A stretch of 41,120 nucleotides of DNA from Lachnobacterium bovis (GTDB taxonomy: Bacteria; Bacillota; Clostridia; Lachnospirales; Lachnospiraceae): assembly GCF_900111325.1 (NCBI RefSeq), contig NZ_FOGW01000022.1:1-41120 (forward strand). Reading direction: 5' to 3'. The translations under genes and the position numbers were made by a program. The notes under the pieces were generated by a model that did not search any database, had not been told where the DNA came from, and saw only the letters and a list, made by a program, of their open reading frames with translations. Positions 7,390 through 15,498 of this stretch are shown here, one piece after another. The number at the start of each line of letters is the position of its first letter. Positions within the stretch are counted from its first letter, which is position 1.

Positions 7390-9105
7390 ATGAAAAAGAG
7401 ACTAGTATCATTACTACTCGTTGCGTCAATGGCGTTTGGCTTATGCGCATGTGGATCTAGATCTTCAAATGGAGGAAAGTCTTCAAGCTCAGCTAAAGCA
7501 ACAAAAGTGAACACAGAAACAGACACTTTATTTGTTAATCTTGCTTCAGAACCTGCTTATTTAGATCCAGCTTTAAATAGTTCTGTTGACGGAGGATGCT
7601 TAGCAGTTAACTCATTCGTAGGACTTTACACATATGACAAAAACAAAAAATTAGTTCCTGCAATCGCAACAGGAATGCCAAAAGTATCTAAGGATCAATT
7701 AACTTATAAAATTAAGTTAAACAAAACAAAATGGAGTAATGGTGAACCATTAACAGCTAATGATTTCGTATATAGCTGGAACAGAGTTATTAATAAGGAT
7801 ACAGGAGCAGATTACGCTTATTTATTCGATGTTATTGCTAAAAAAGCAGATGGAACATTAGATGTTACAGCAGATAACGATTATGAACTTACAATTAAAT
7901 TAGCAAGTCCATGTCCATATTTTAATGATTTATTAGCTTTCCCTACATACTTACCTGTATATCAAAAAGGTGTAGAAGCTGCTGGTGGAACAGAACCAGG
8001 TAAGTGGGCACAGAATCCAGGATTCGTATGTAATGGTGCATATAAACTTGAAAAATGGAAACACAACGAAAGCATGGAATACGTTAAAAACGATAATTTC
8101 TATGATGCAAAAAATGTAAAAGTATCTAAATTAAGCTTCATGTTAAGTGCTGATCCAACAGCATCTTATACAGCTTATAATAGTGGTAACGTTGATTTTA
8201 TCGATGATGTACCTACAGCTGAAATTAAAACAGTTAAAAACAGCAAAGAATTCCATTGTGTAGATCAATTAGGTACATATTATGCTTGCTTTAATGTAGG
8301 TGCTGATTTATTCAAAGATATGAGCCCAGCTAAAGCAGCTAAATTTAGAAAAGCTATTTCGATTTTAATTGATAGACAGTATATCGTTGATTCAGTTGGA
8401 CAAACAGGACAAAAACCTGCTGATTCATTCGTACCATATGGTATGTCAGATGGTAATGGTAAAACATTTAAAACAAGCAAAGATTCATACTATGACCTTG
8501 ATAAAACTGGTCAACAGGGTGTTGAAAAGGCTAAAAAATTATTAGAAGAATGTGGATATAAATTCACAAAGAAATCAGACGGAAATTACAAAGTTTCTCC
8601 AGCAATCTCACTTCCATACCTTGTAAATGAAGGTGGCGGACACAAACAGATTGCTGAATGTATGCAACAGGATTTAGCTAGACTTGGTATTGAAATGACA
8701 ATCAAATCAGAAGATTGGAATGTATTCTTACAGGATCGTAAAGACGGTAAATTTACATTTGCAAGAGAAGGTTGGATTGCAGATTTCAATGACCCAATTA
8801 ATATGTTAGAATTATTTAGCTCTAAATCAGGTAACAACGATGCACAGTTAGGTAAAACAGATGCAAAATCTGCTCCTGATTGGAAAGAATATGATGAGTT
8901 AATTGAAAAAGTTCTTAGAGAAAAAGACTTTGCAAAACGTGCAAAATTATTACACAAAGCAGAAAAAATGTTAATGGATACAAATGCAGTTATTCCACTT
9001 TATTTCTATAATGACGTTTACATGCAAAAAACAAATGTATCAGGTATTTATTCAACAGTATTTGGTATGAAATACTTTATGTATGCAACAAAGTCAGCTA
9101 AATAA
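7390..9105 (+). CDS. oppA: oligopeptide-binding lipoprotein OppA
   Basis: 571 aa extracytoplasmic solute-binding protein (SBP_bac_5 family) that captures peptides for OppBCDF. The signal peptide ends in the lipobox LCAC with the lipidated Cys at residue 21, followed by a Ser/Gly-rich linker. Family landmarks include SEPAYLDPAL near the N-terminus, the LTANDFVYSWNRVI region near 120-135, and a C-terminal NDVYMQKTNVSGIY. A very strong ribosome site, AATAGGAGG, precedes the ATG and fits high expression. Last gene of the operon; a terminator follows. Confidence 0.95.
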   Translation: MKKRLVSLLLVASMAFGLCACGSRSSNGGKSSSSAKATKVNTETDTLFVNLASEPAYLDPALNSSVDGGCLAVNSFVGLYTYDKNKKLVPAIATGMPKVSKDQLTYKIKLNKTKWSNGEPLTANDFVYSWNRVINKDTGADYAYLFDVIAKKADGTLDVTADNDYELTIKLASPCPYFNDLLAFPTYLPVYQKGVEAAGGTEPGKWAQNPGFVCNGAYKLEKWKHNESMEYVKNDNFYDAKNVKVSKLSFMLSADPTASYTAYNSGNVDFIDDVPTAEIKTVKNSKEFHCVDQLGTYYACFNVGADLFKDMSPAKAAKFRKAISILIDRQYIVDSVGQTGQKPADSFVPYGMSDGNGKTFKTSKDSYYDLDKTGQQGVEKAKKLLEECGYKFTKKSDGNYKVSPAISLPYLVNEGGGHKQIAECMQQDLARLGIEMTIKSEDWNVFLQDRKDGKFTFAREGWIADFNDPINMLELFSSKSGNNDAQLGKTDAKSAPDWKEYDELIEKVLREKDFAKRAKLLHKAEKMLMDTNAVIPLYFYNDVYMQKTNVSGIYSTVFGMKYFMYATKSAK

Positions 9106-9171
9106 TGAGGAAAGCTCATTGGAAGAAGTAATCAAAAAGTTCGAAGTTTAATATAAATATTTTCTATTCAA

Positions 9172-9220
9172 AGGACCATGTATGAAATATTAGATCTATA
9201 CATGGTCCTATGTATTTTTA
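9172..9220 (+). terminator. terminator of the opp operon
   Basis: Stem of 12 bp with arms AGGACCATGTAT and ATACATGGTCCT around a 14-nt loop, then a short T-rich tail. A smaller TGAG/CTCA hairpin lies at 9106-9118. Confidence 0.75.
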
Positions 9221-9285
9221 TCAGATAAGATATAAAATAAAAAAAGTAAAAAAATAAAAAAATATAAAAAAATATAAAAAAACAC

Positions 9286-9314
9286 TTGCATTTATAAAAA
9301 GTATATAGTATACT
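9286..9314 (+). promoter_or_regulatory. promoter of tRNA-Leu
   Basis: TTGCAT at 9286-9291 and TATACT at 9309-9314 with an ideal 17-bp spacer. A run of A-tracts upstream (9235-9283) could act as an UP element. Confidence 0.8.
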
Positions 9315-9346
9315 TTAGTAGTCGCTTGGCGATGAAGTAAATATGC

Positions 9347-9426
9347 GCGGGTGTGGCGGAATTGGCAGACGCGCCAGATTTAGGTTCTGGTGGGAGACCG
9401 TGCAGGTTCAAGTCCTGTCACCCGCA
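9347..9426 (+). tRNA. tRNA-Leu (anticodon TAG)
   Basis: 80 nt with a long variable arm (class II tRNA). Acceptor GCGGGTG pairs with CACCCGC, the anticodon stem CCAGA/TCTGG holds loop TTTAGGT, and the discriminator is A. It is monocistronic with its own promoter and terminator. Confidence 0.95.
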
Positions 9427-9437
9427 TAGTTAAGAGA

Positions 9438-9476
9438 AACACAGAATTGAGACATCTCAGTTTTGTGTTTTTTTGT
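9438..9476 (+). terminator. terminator of tRNA-Leu
   Basis: Arms AACACA and TGTGTT with an inner TTGAG/CTCAG stem, then seven T. Confidence 0.88.
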
Positions 9477-9744
9477 TTTATAGAGAGTTTTATAATTGAT
9501 TGCAATATCTAATTAAAATGCTAGGAAAATATAAGCTAGAAACAAGTAAAAAAAGAAAGAAAAAAAAGAAAGAAAAATAAGAATATATAAAAAAAGTTTG
9601 TCGGCAGTACTTATGAAAAAATTAATATTTTTTATAAAAAATTTTGATTTTTTCATAATATATGATAATATAAATATATATGTTTTAAATGTCTCAAAGC
9701 ATGTTTTAGAATATGTATGTTTATAACGCAGACAAAAAAATGAC
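9477..9744. other. AT-rich region before minC with a perfect 12-bp inverted repeat
   Basis: No gene seen. It contains a purine-rich A/G tract (9540-9580) and the perfect inverted repeat TTATGAAAAAAT (9611-9622) / ATTTTTTCATAA (9647-9658). The right arm overlaps a possible TTGATT -35; TATGAT/GATAAT sequences lie just downstream but at imperfect spacing. It probably contains the min promoter, which I cannot place exactly. Confidence 0.5.
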
Positions 9745-9759
9745 ATGGAGGATACTAGA

Positions 9760-10569
9760 TTGCAGACGGTAAAAATTAAGAGTAACAGATATGGTATCAA
9801 CCTTGTATTAGATGAACATGTGGCTTTTGAGGAGCTTTTAAAAGATGTGCAGATAAAATTTGAAGAGGCAGCCAAATTTTTTCAAAATGCGAGTATGGCA
9901 CTTGAATTTGAAGGAAGAAAACTTTCTAAGGATGAAGAAAATCAAATTTTAGCTGTAATAGAAAAGACATCTGCTATTAACATAGTATGCGTTGTTGATA
10001 GAGATGAATCTAAAGAAGCTCTGTATAGACAGCACGTAGAAGAGGCAATAGGACAAGCTAGAATGTCTATTAATCAAAGTCAACCTAGACATTCTGCAAC
10101 TAAATTACAGGCTGATAAAGGGGTTATTTCAAAAGTTTCACAAAGTGAATCAGAAGGTGAGTTAAATCAAATAGAAAGGGCAGAAGGCTTTTACAGAGGG
10201 ACATTACGCTCAGGACAAGTTCTAGAGAGTCAAAGCGGAGTTGTTATAATTGGTGATGTAAATCCAGGGGCAAAAGTTATTTCATATGGAAATATTGTAA
10301 TATTAGGTGCTCTTAAGGGTGTAGCATTTGCTGGTGCAGGCGGTGATGATGAATGTGTAATTGTCGCATTGGACATGAAACCATTGCAGGTACAAATAAG
10401 TAACATTTTAGCTAAGAGTCCAGATGAACAGAAACCACGTAGAAGAGGACGACCTAGGAAAAAACCAAAAGAAGTACCATATGATCCACAGATTGCTTTT
10501 GCAAAAAATGGAAACATCTACATTGAATCAATTTCAAGGGATGTTATTAAATCACTATTAAGTGATTGA
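9760..10569 (+). CDS. minC: septum site-determining protein MinC
   Basis: 269 aa inhibitor of FtsZ ring formation, recruited to the membrane by MinD. Residues 1-90 form the FtsZ-inhibiting N-domain; the C-terminal beta-helix domain begins at about YRGTLRSGQ and contains the family motif GDVNPGAKVISYGNIVILGAL-like run (about 165-190). Within the C-domain there is an unusual basic stretch, R227 to K235 (RRRGRPRKK), matching an AT-hook core. An ATG exists at 9745 but codons 1-3 (ATG-GAG-GAT) are the Shine-Dalgarno itself; the TTG at 9760 is eight bases after GGAGG and gives the normal MinC start, so TTG is chosen. First gene of minCDE. Confidence 0.92.
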   Translation: MQTVKIKSNRYGINLVLDEHVAFEELLKDVQIKFEEAAKFFQNASMALEFEGRKLSKDEENQILAVIEKTSAINIVCVVDRDESKEALYRQHVEEAIGQARMSINQSQPRHSATKLQADKGVISKVSQSESEGELNQIERAEGFYRGTLRSGQVLESQSGVVIIGDVNPGAKVISYGNIVILGALKGVAFAGAGGDDECVIVALDMKPLQVQISNILAKSPDEQKPRRRGRPRKKPKEVPYDPQIAFAKNGNIYIESISRDVIKSLLSD

Positions 10570-10622
10570 TGTTTAAAAGTTATATTATTAATAATAACAA
10601 CACGATTTAGGAGGGAATTCGC

Positions 10623-11411
10623 ATGGGCGAGGTTATCGTTATTACTTCAGGAAAGGGTGGAGTAGGTAAAACAACAACTACAGCAAATGTAGGAACAGGA
10701 TTAGCACAACTTAATAAAAAAGTTGTTTTAATAGATACAGATATAGGATTACGTAACTTGGATGTAGTTATGGGACTAGAAAACAGAATAGTATATAACT
10801 TGGTTGATGTAGTAGAAGGAAATTGTAAAGTAAAACAAGCTTTAATTAAAGATAAAAAGCATCCAAATTTATTTTTATTACCATCAGCTCAGACAAGAGA
10901 TAAAACTTCAGTTGCTCCAGAGCAAATGAGAAAACTTACAGATGAATTAAAAGAAGAATTCGATTATGTATTATTAGATTGTCCAGCAGGTATAGAACAA
11001 GGATTTATGAATGCAATTGCAGGTGCAGATAGAGCTTTAGTAGTTACCACACCTGAAGTATCTGCCATCAGAGATGCAGATAGAATTATTGGCTTATTAG
11101 AAGCTAATGAAATCAAACAATCTCATTTAGTTGTAAATAGAGTAAGAATGGATATGGTTTCTAGGGGAGATATGATGTCCGTTGATGATGTTTGTGAGAT
11201 TTTAGCAATTCCATTAATTGGAGCTGTTCCAGATGATGAGAATATTGTAATTTCTACTAACCAAGGAGAACCATTAGTTGGATCTGATTGCTTGGCTGGA
11301 CAGGCTTATTCAAATATTTGTAAGAGAATTTTAGGGGAAGAAGTACCATTCCTTGATTTATCAGAATCAAAAGGAGTGTTTGGTAAATTAAAAGGTTTAT
11401 TTCATAAATAA
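10623..11411 (+). CDS. minD: septum site-determining ATPase MinD
   Basis: 262 aa membrane-cycling ATPase of the MinCDE system. The deviant Walker A GKGGVGKT is at residues 10-17, with the signature Lys at 11; switch motifs DTDIGLRNLD and DCPAGIE follow. The C-terminal 13 residues (KGVFGKLKGLFHK) form the amphipathic membrane-targeting helix. TTAGGAGG precedes the ATG. It lies 53 bp after minC and 16 bp before minE. Confidence 0.97.
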   Translation: MGEVIVITSGKGGVGKTTTTANVGTGLAQLNKKVVLIDTDIGLRNLDVVMGLENRIVYNLVDVVEGNCKVKQALIKDKKHPNLFLLPSAQTRDKTSVAPEQMRKLTDELKEEFDYVLLDCPAGIEQGFMNAIAGADRALVVTTPEVSAIRDADRIIGLLEANEIKQSHLVVNRVRMDMVSRGDMMSVDDVCEILAIPLIGAVPDDENIVISTNQGEPLVGSDCLAGQAYSNICKRILGEEVPFLDLSESKGVFGKLKGLFHK

Positions 11412-11427
11412 TTAGGAGGTGGCTATT

Positions 11428-11703
11428 ATGGCTTTAGCAGATCTTTTTAGAAAAAAGAGCTCAGGAAATGTAGCAAAAGATCGTTTGAAATTTGTATTGG
11501 TTTCGGATCGTGCCAATTGTTCACCAGATACTATGAAACTTCTTCGCGATGACATTATAAAGGTGATATCAAAATATATGGAAATCGATCCAGAAGGGTT
11601 AGATATTCAAATTACTGAGACTGAATCAGAAAATCGAAATGGTAGAGTACCAGCATTATATGCTAATATTCCAATAAGAGATATGAGACATTCTAGTAGA
11701 TAA
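11428..11703 (+). CDS. minE: cell division topological specificity factor MinE
   Basis: 91 aa. It stimulates MinD ATPase and so confines MinC to the poles; together with MinD it can generate oscillation. The N-terminal MALADLFRKKSSG region is the membrane- and MinD-contacting part, and residues about 20-90 carry the topological specificity domain (KFVLVSDRANCSPD, then RNGRVPALYANIPI). A GTG at 11419 is part of the AGGAGG site; the ATG at 11428, eight bases downstream, is the start. The presence of MinE suggests oscillation rather than a static DivIVA-only system. Confidence 0.95.
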   Translation: MALADLFRKKSSGNVAKDRLKFVLVSDRANCSPDTMKLLRDDIIKVISKYMEIDPEGLDIQITETESENRNGRVPALYANIPIRDMRHSSR

Positions 11704-11706
11704 TTT

Positions 11707-11756
11707 AAAGACCATTTTTGCATATGTTTTATGAACATTGCAAGGATGGTCTTTTG
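11707..11756 (+). terminator. terminator of minCDE
   Basis: Arms AAAGACCAT and ATGGTCTTT with an inner TTGCA/TGCAA-like stem, then TTTTG. The hairpin starts four bases after the minE stop. Confidence 0.8.
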
Positions 11757-11801
11757 TGTAAAATAATGTATTAGTTATTGAAAAATGCGAATATAACGTG
11801 A

Positions 11802-11830
11802 TTGACCGTCTAAAAAAATGATGATATAAT
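11802..11830 (+). promoter_or_regulatory. promoter of the PTS operon
   Basis: TTGACC at 11802-11807 and TATAAT at 11825-11830, exactly 17 bp apart. The transcript would have a leader of about 110 nt. Confidence 0.85.
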
Positions 11831-11864
11831 AGGCGTTAGTTTGAATGATAGAAGAACGTGAAGA

Positions 11865-11915
11865 AGCATTTGTTGTTTGATTAGAGGGGACTAATATCAG
11901 CGGATGCTATTTTTA
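11865..11915 (+). promoter_or_regulatory. candidate leader terminator controlled by the antiterminator
   Basis: Outer arms AGCAT and ATGCT, inner TGAT/ATCA and TAG/CTA, followed by ATTTTTA. It lies in the PTS leader, where BglG-family proteins usually act. I could not recognise a standard ribonucleic antiterminator sequence of the LicT or GlcT type, so the role is inferred from context. Confidence 0.45.
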
Positions 11916-11946
11916 TACTATAATTAAGAGTTGGAATTAAAGGAAA

Positions 11947-14088
11947 ATGAAGGATAAGATATTTGAAATATTTCAAAGAATCGGTCATAGTTTTATGATA
12001 CCGATTGCCATTTTACCAATAGTTGGATGTTTGTTAGGAATTGGAAGTTCTTTTACAAATCAGTCAACGATTGAATTGTATCATTTGCAAGGCATACTAG
12101 GAAAGGGACATTTTTTATATAGCGTATTTTTTACGATAAAAAATGTTTCTAAAATTATATTTGATAACATTCCTATGATATTTGCAGTAGGTGTAGCAAG
12201 TGGAATGGCTAAAAAACAAAAAGAAGTTGCAGCATTCTCGGCAATGATTTCATATTTTGTTATGAATAGTACGATTAGTTCGTTGCTTATATTGTATAAT
12301 TATGTTGATAAAAATGGCATACAATCAGATTTGGTGTTAAAGGGTGCAATAGATACAGTTTGCGGTGTTACGACTTTACAAACAGGCGTGTTTGGTGGTG
12401 TGATTGTAGGGCTAGGAGTTGCAGCATTACATAATCGATTTTATAAGATTAAATTACCGAATGCTATATCATTTTTTGGAGGAACCCGTTTTATTCCTAT
12501 AATATCGACAATAACGTATTTTTTTGTAGGTGTTTTCTTGTTTTTTACTTGGCCTATTGTACAATTGGTAATTGTAAAAATTGGTCAAATTATAACAAAA
12601 AGCAGTTATTTTGGAACGTTGTTATTTGGTGTGATTAAAAGATTGTTGATACCGTTAGGATTGCATCATATTTTTTATATTCCGTTTTGGCAAACGGCAC
12701 TTGGAGGAACAGTTAAAGTTGGCGGAAAATGGGTATCAGGCGCACAGAATATCTTTTTTGCACAATTATTAGATTTGAATCATGTAAGTAAATTTAGTGT
12801 TGATGCGACAAGATTTTTTAGTGGTGAATACATTTTTATGATGTTTGGTTTGCCAGGAGCAGCGTTGGCTATATACCAATGTGCTAAGAAGGAAAATAAA
12901 GAAAAAGTTGCTGGAATTATGATTTCAGCAGCAGTTGCTTCTATTGTTACCGGAATTACAGAACCAATAGAATTTGCATTTTTATTTGTTGCTCCAGTTT
13001 TGTTTGGTATTCATGTTGTGCTTGCGGGAAGTGCTTATGTAGTTGCACAACTTTTACATATAACGATAAGTTTTACATTTTCAGCGGGATTAATTGATTT
13101 TGTTTTATTTGGAATATTACCAGGTAATTCAAGAACAAACTGGATACTAGTTATACCAGTTGGAATGGTTTATTTTGTTTTGTACAATCAAATTTTTAAA
13201 TTTGTTATATTAAAGTTTGATATAAAAACAATGGGCCGAGAAGATCAAGAGATGAAAGATAGATATAAGTATAGTCAGGATTTTTCTGATGAGGTAAGAG
13301 TTTTTGAAATTACTCAAACAAAAGAAATTGTAGCTGCACTTGGTGGCAAGAAAAATATAGTAAATTTGGATTGTTGTGCAACAAGATTACGCGTTAATAT
13401 TGTAAAAACAAAGTTATTAAATAAGAGTTTATTAAAACAAACTGGCGCCACAGGTGTTGTTTTAAAAGGAAAAAGTGTTCAAATTATATATGGACCTAGG
13501 GTTGCTACAATAAAGACAGATATTGAGGAATATCTAGAAAATTGTCAGAATATAGAAGTTGATACGACTGATATTAATGATGAAATACAAGAGAAAAAGC
13601 AAAAGAATATAAATAAAAAACCATCAAAGATTGTAACTATTTTAAGTCCGTTTGAAGGTGAAGCAGCAGATTTATCAAATTGTTTAGATGAAGCATTTGC
13701 GCAAGGCATGATGGGAGAGGGCGCAATTGTGACGCCGGAAAAGGAATATGTTTATGCGCCAGACGACGGAGTTGTTGGATTTGTATTTGATACAAATCAT
13801 GCGATAGGTTTTTTGACCAATCAAGGAATTAGTTTGCTAATTCATATAGGAATAGATACAATAAAATTAGATGGAAAAGGAATTGAAATACTTGTTGATA
13901 TAGGGCAAAAGGTTACAAAAGGTGAACCAATAATGAAATTAGATTTAGATTATTTAAAAATTAATGCAAAAACTATTTCGTCACCTATAATTTGTACCGA
14001 TGTATCGGAAAATATGGAAGTTAAAAAAGTTGCATCAGGACATGTTAAAGTTTTAGAGCCGTTGTTTGATATTTATTATTACGGATAA
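11947..14088 (+). CDS. glucose-family PTS permease, EIICBA fusion
   Basis: 713 aa sugar phosphotransferase permease with all three domains on one chain. IIC (about 1-425) has 8-10 membrane segments and the family motif GITEPIEF. IIB (about 455-535) carries the phosphorylated Cys477 in CCATRLR. IIA (about 560-700) has His618 and the phosphorylated His633 in LIHIGIDT. It imports and phosphorylates a sugar using HPr-phosphate; the subfamily (glucose, N-acetylglucosamine, maltose or alpha-glucoside) cannot be fixed by eye. The start matches the usual MKDKIF...RIGHSFM opening, but its ribosome site (AAAGGAA) is close and weak. General PTS enzymes are not in this window. Confidence 0.93.
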   Translation: MKDKIFEIFQRIGHSFMIPIAILPIVGCLLGIGSSFTNQSTIELYHLQGILGKGHFLYSVFFTIKNVSKIIFDNIPMIFAVGVASGMAKKQKEVAAFSAMISYFVMNSTISSLLILYNYVDKNGIQSDLVLKGAIDTVCGVTTLQTGVFGGVIVGLGVAALHNRFYKIKLPNAISFFGGTRFIPIISTITYFFVGVFLFFTWPIVQLVIVKIGQIITKSSYFGTLLFGVIKRLLIPLGLHHIFYIPFWQTALGGTVKVGGKWVSGAQNIFFAQLLDLNHVSKFSVDATRFFSGEYIFMMFGLPGAALAIYQCAKKENKEKVAGIMISAAVASIVTGITEPIEFAFLFVAPVLFGIHVVLAGSAYVVAQLLHITISFTFSAGLIDFVLFGILPGNSRTNWILVIPVGMVYFVLYNQIFKFVILKFDIKTMGREDQEMKDRYKYSQDFSDEVRVFEITQTKEIVAALGGKKNIVNLDCCATRLRVNIVKTKLLNKSLLKQTGATGVVLKGKSVQIIYGPRVATIKTDIEEYLENCQNIEVDTTDINDEIQEKKQKNINKKPSKIVTILSPFEGEAADLSNCLDEAFAQGMMGEGAIVTPEKEYVYAPDDGVVGFVFDTNHAIGFLTNQGISLLIHIGIDTIKLDGKGIEILVDIGQKVTKGEPIMKLDLDYLKINAKTISSPIICTDVSENMEVKKVASGHVKVLEPLFDIYYYG

Positions 14089-14108
14089 TAGGAAAATGGA
14101 GTATTGCT

Positions 14109-14963
14109 ATGTTTAGGATAGAAAAAGTTTTAAACCACAATGCAGTAATTGCAGTTACCAAAGAAGATGAAAAAATAAAAGAATACCTTGTATTAGGAAA
14201 AGGAATTGGTTTTGGTAAAAAAGTAGCACAACAATTTGACATAAATTCTACAGATAGGATTTATTCGCTTGAAAAAACATCAAAAAGAGGTAGAGCAAAG
14301 GAAATGGTTAAGGCGATATCACCAATCTATCTCGAAATAGCCGGAGAAGTGTTAAAAGAAGCCGAAAAAAAATTCCAACATGTTGATAACAATATAGTTT
14401 TTCCGATGGCTGATCACATAGAATATGCTGTAAAAAGAATGAAAAATAGTGAGCAGATTAGCAATCCGCTGACCGACGATATTAGAGTGTTATTTTATTT
14501 AGAATACAAAATTGCCGAAGTCGCAAGAACGCTTCTTAAAGAACGATTAGATGTAATGATAGATGATGATGAAGTGGGCTATATTGCATTACATGTTCAT
14601 TCGGCTATTCAAGGTGAGGATGTATCACAATCTATGCAGATTGCTAGTGCAGTAAGACAATGCGTTTCATTAATTGAAAAAGAAACACATACTACTATAA
14701 AAATTGAGTCATTATCATATAACAGAATGATGAATCATATACGCTATATGGTGGCTAGGGTTCTTAATAATGAACCAGTTAAATTAAATATGAATGACTA
14801 TATAGCAAACACATATCCAGATTCATTTGCTATGGCAACAGTAATCTGTGAAAAATTAGGAAATAGCTTGGGAAAAAAATTAAATGAAGTTGAGATAGGC
14901 TATTTGGCCATGCATTTAGAGCGCGTGAAATGCGATATAAAGCAAGAAAGCGAAATGGCTTAA
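14109..14963 (+). CDS. BglG/LicT-family transcriptional antiterminator
   Basis: 284 aa RNA-binding regulator. Residues 1-55 are the CAT RNA-binding domain; two PTS regulation domains follow (about 65-170 and 172-280). The four conserved regulatory histidines are visible: H103 (ADHIEYAV), H162 (ALHVHSA), H210 (NHIRYMV) and H269 (YLAMHLERV). They are phosphorylated by HPr or by the cognate EIIB, coupling antitermination to sugar supply. It follows the permease by 20 bp, so it probably controls its own operon through the leader hairpin at 11865-11915. Confidence 0.93.
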   Translation: MFRIEKVLNHNAVIAVTKEDEKIKEYLVLGKGIGFGKKVAQQFDINSTDRIYSLEKTSKRGRAKEMVKAISPIYLEIAGEVLKEAEKKFQHVDNNIVFPMADHIEYAVKRMKNSEQISNPLTDDIRVLFYLEYKIAEVARTLLKERLDVMIDDDEVGYIALHVHSAIQGEDVSQSMQIASAVRQCVSLIEKETHTTIKIESLSYNRMMNHIRYMVARVLNNEPVKLNMNDYIANTYPDSFAMATVICEKLGNSLGKKLNEVEIGYLAMHLERVKCDIKQESEMA

Positions 14964-15067
14964 TATTTCCACAGATACACAATAAAAGCTTTAAAAATGC
15001 GATTTTTTGAATAATTAATATAATAATCTGATAGGAATAAAACTTATATATTCCAAAGTTTATAAAA

Positions 15068-15108
15068 GTATGCAGTTGAGTAAAAATCTTATCTGCATAT
15101 TTTTTTTT
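15068..15108 (+). terminator. terminator of the PTS operon
   Basis: Arms GTATGCAG and CTGCATAT around a 17-nt loop, followed by eight T. The 3' half overlaps the last codons of the convergent gene at 15089-15379. A tiny AAAAAT/ATTTTT hairpin also lies near 14994-15009. Confidence 0.75.
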
Positions 15109-15379
15109 CTTTGAAATTTGGATGTTTTTCAAATTCGGAATTAATCCAATCTACTATGGCTTTTCTTCCGGCTTCATCAAAAGGTTCAATATGTTCAATA
15201 AAACTTTCTTTTGGAGCAAGCGAAAAAATATAAGGACCTTGCCAAACCCACGCATGAAAAATGTCTTCATCTTGTTCGTTTTTTTCTTTAGCAATCTTAA
15301 ATCGCATATTTTGCATCCAACCAGTGAATGTTGTTTTTTTGTAATAATTTAAATTGAGTGCATCATCATAAGAGAGCAT
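15089..15379 (-). CDS. hypothetical protein, 96 aa
   Basis: Small soluble protein, not recognised. It is rich in aromatic residues (motifs KTTFTGWMQNMRF and FHAWVWQGPYIF) and acidic in its C-terminal helix (DEAGRKAIVDWINSEFEKHP); no signal peptide, membrane segment or metal motif. A strong ribosome site (TTAGGAGG, seven bases before the ATG) supports it as a real gene. It is monocistronic and convergent with the antiterminator gene; a minus-strand TATAAT at about 15414-15419 may be its -10. Confidence 0.75.
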   Translation of the reverse strand: MLSYDDALNLNYYKKTTFTGWMQNMRFKIAKEKNEQDEDIFHAWVWQGPYIFSLAPKESFIEHIEPFDEAGRKAIVDWINSEFEKHPNFKEKKICR

Positions 15380-15438
15380 ATTTAAACCTCCTAATATACA
15401 AATTTATTAAACTATTATATCATATTTTGCCAAAAAAC

Positions 15439-15468
15439 GTGACACATATATCTAATATGTGATAAAAT
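15439..15468 (+). promoter_or_regulatory. promoter with an operator-like dyad, upstream of two hypothetical genes
   Basis: GTGACA at 15439-15444 and TAAAAT at 15463-15468 (18-bp spacer). The spacer is filled by an inverted repeat, CACATAT (15443-15449) and ATATGTG (15455-15461), separated by five bases, suited to a dimeric repressor. Confidence 0.5.
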
Positions 15469-15498
15469 GACCATAGTATGACGAAAAAGGTGAGGGCA

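Noticed and set aside
8586..8957. 123-aa minus-strand ORF inside oppA
   Set aside because: It is antisense to the well-supported oppA reading frame; composition mirrors its codons.
11831..11946. LicT- or GlcT-type ribonucleic antiterminator sequence
   Set aside because: Looked for the conserved RAT pattern before the PTS gene; nothing recognisable, so only a terminator-like hairpin is listed.
14830..15132. 100-aa minus-strand ORF overlapping the antiterminator end and the terminator
   Set aside because: It runs through a terminator and the coding strand of a clear gene, with no ribosome site.
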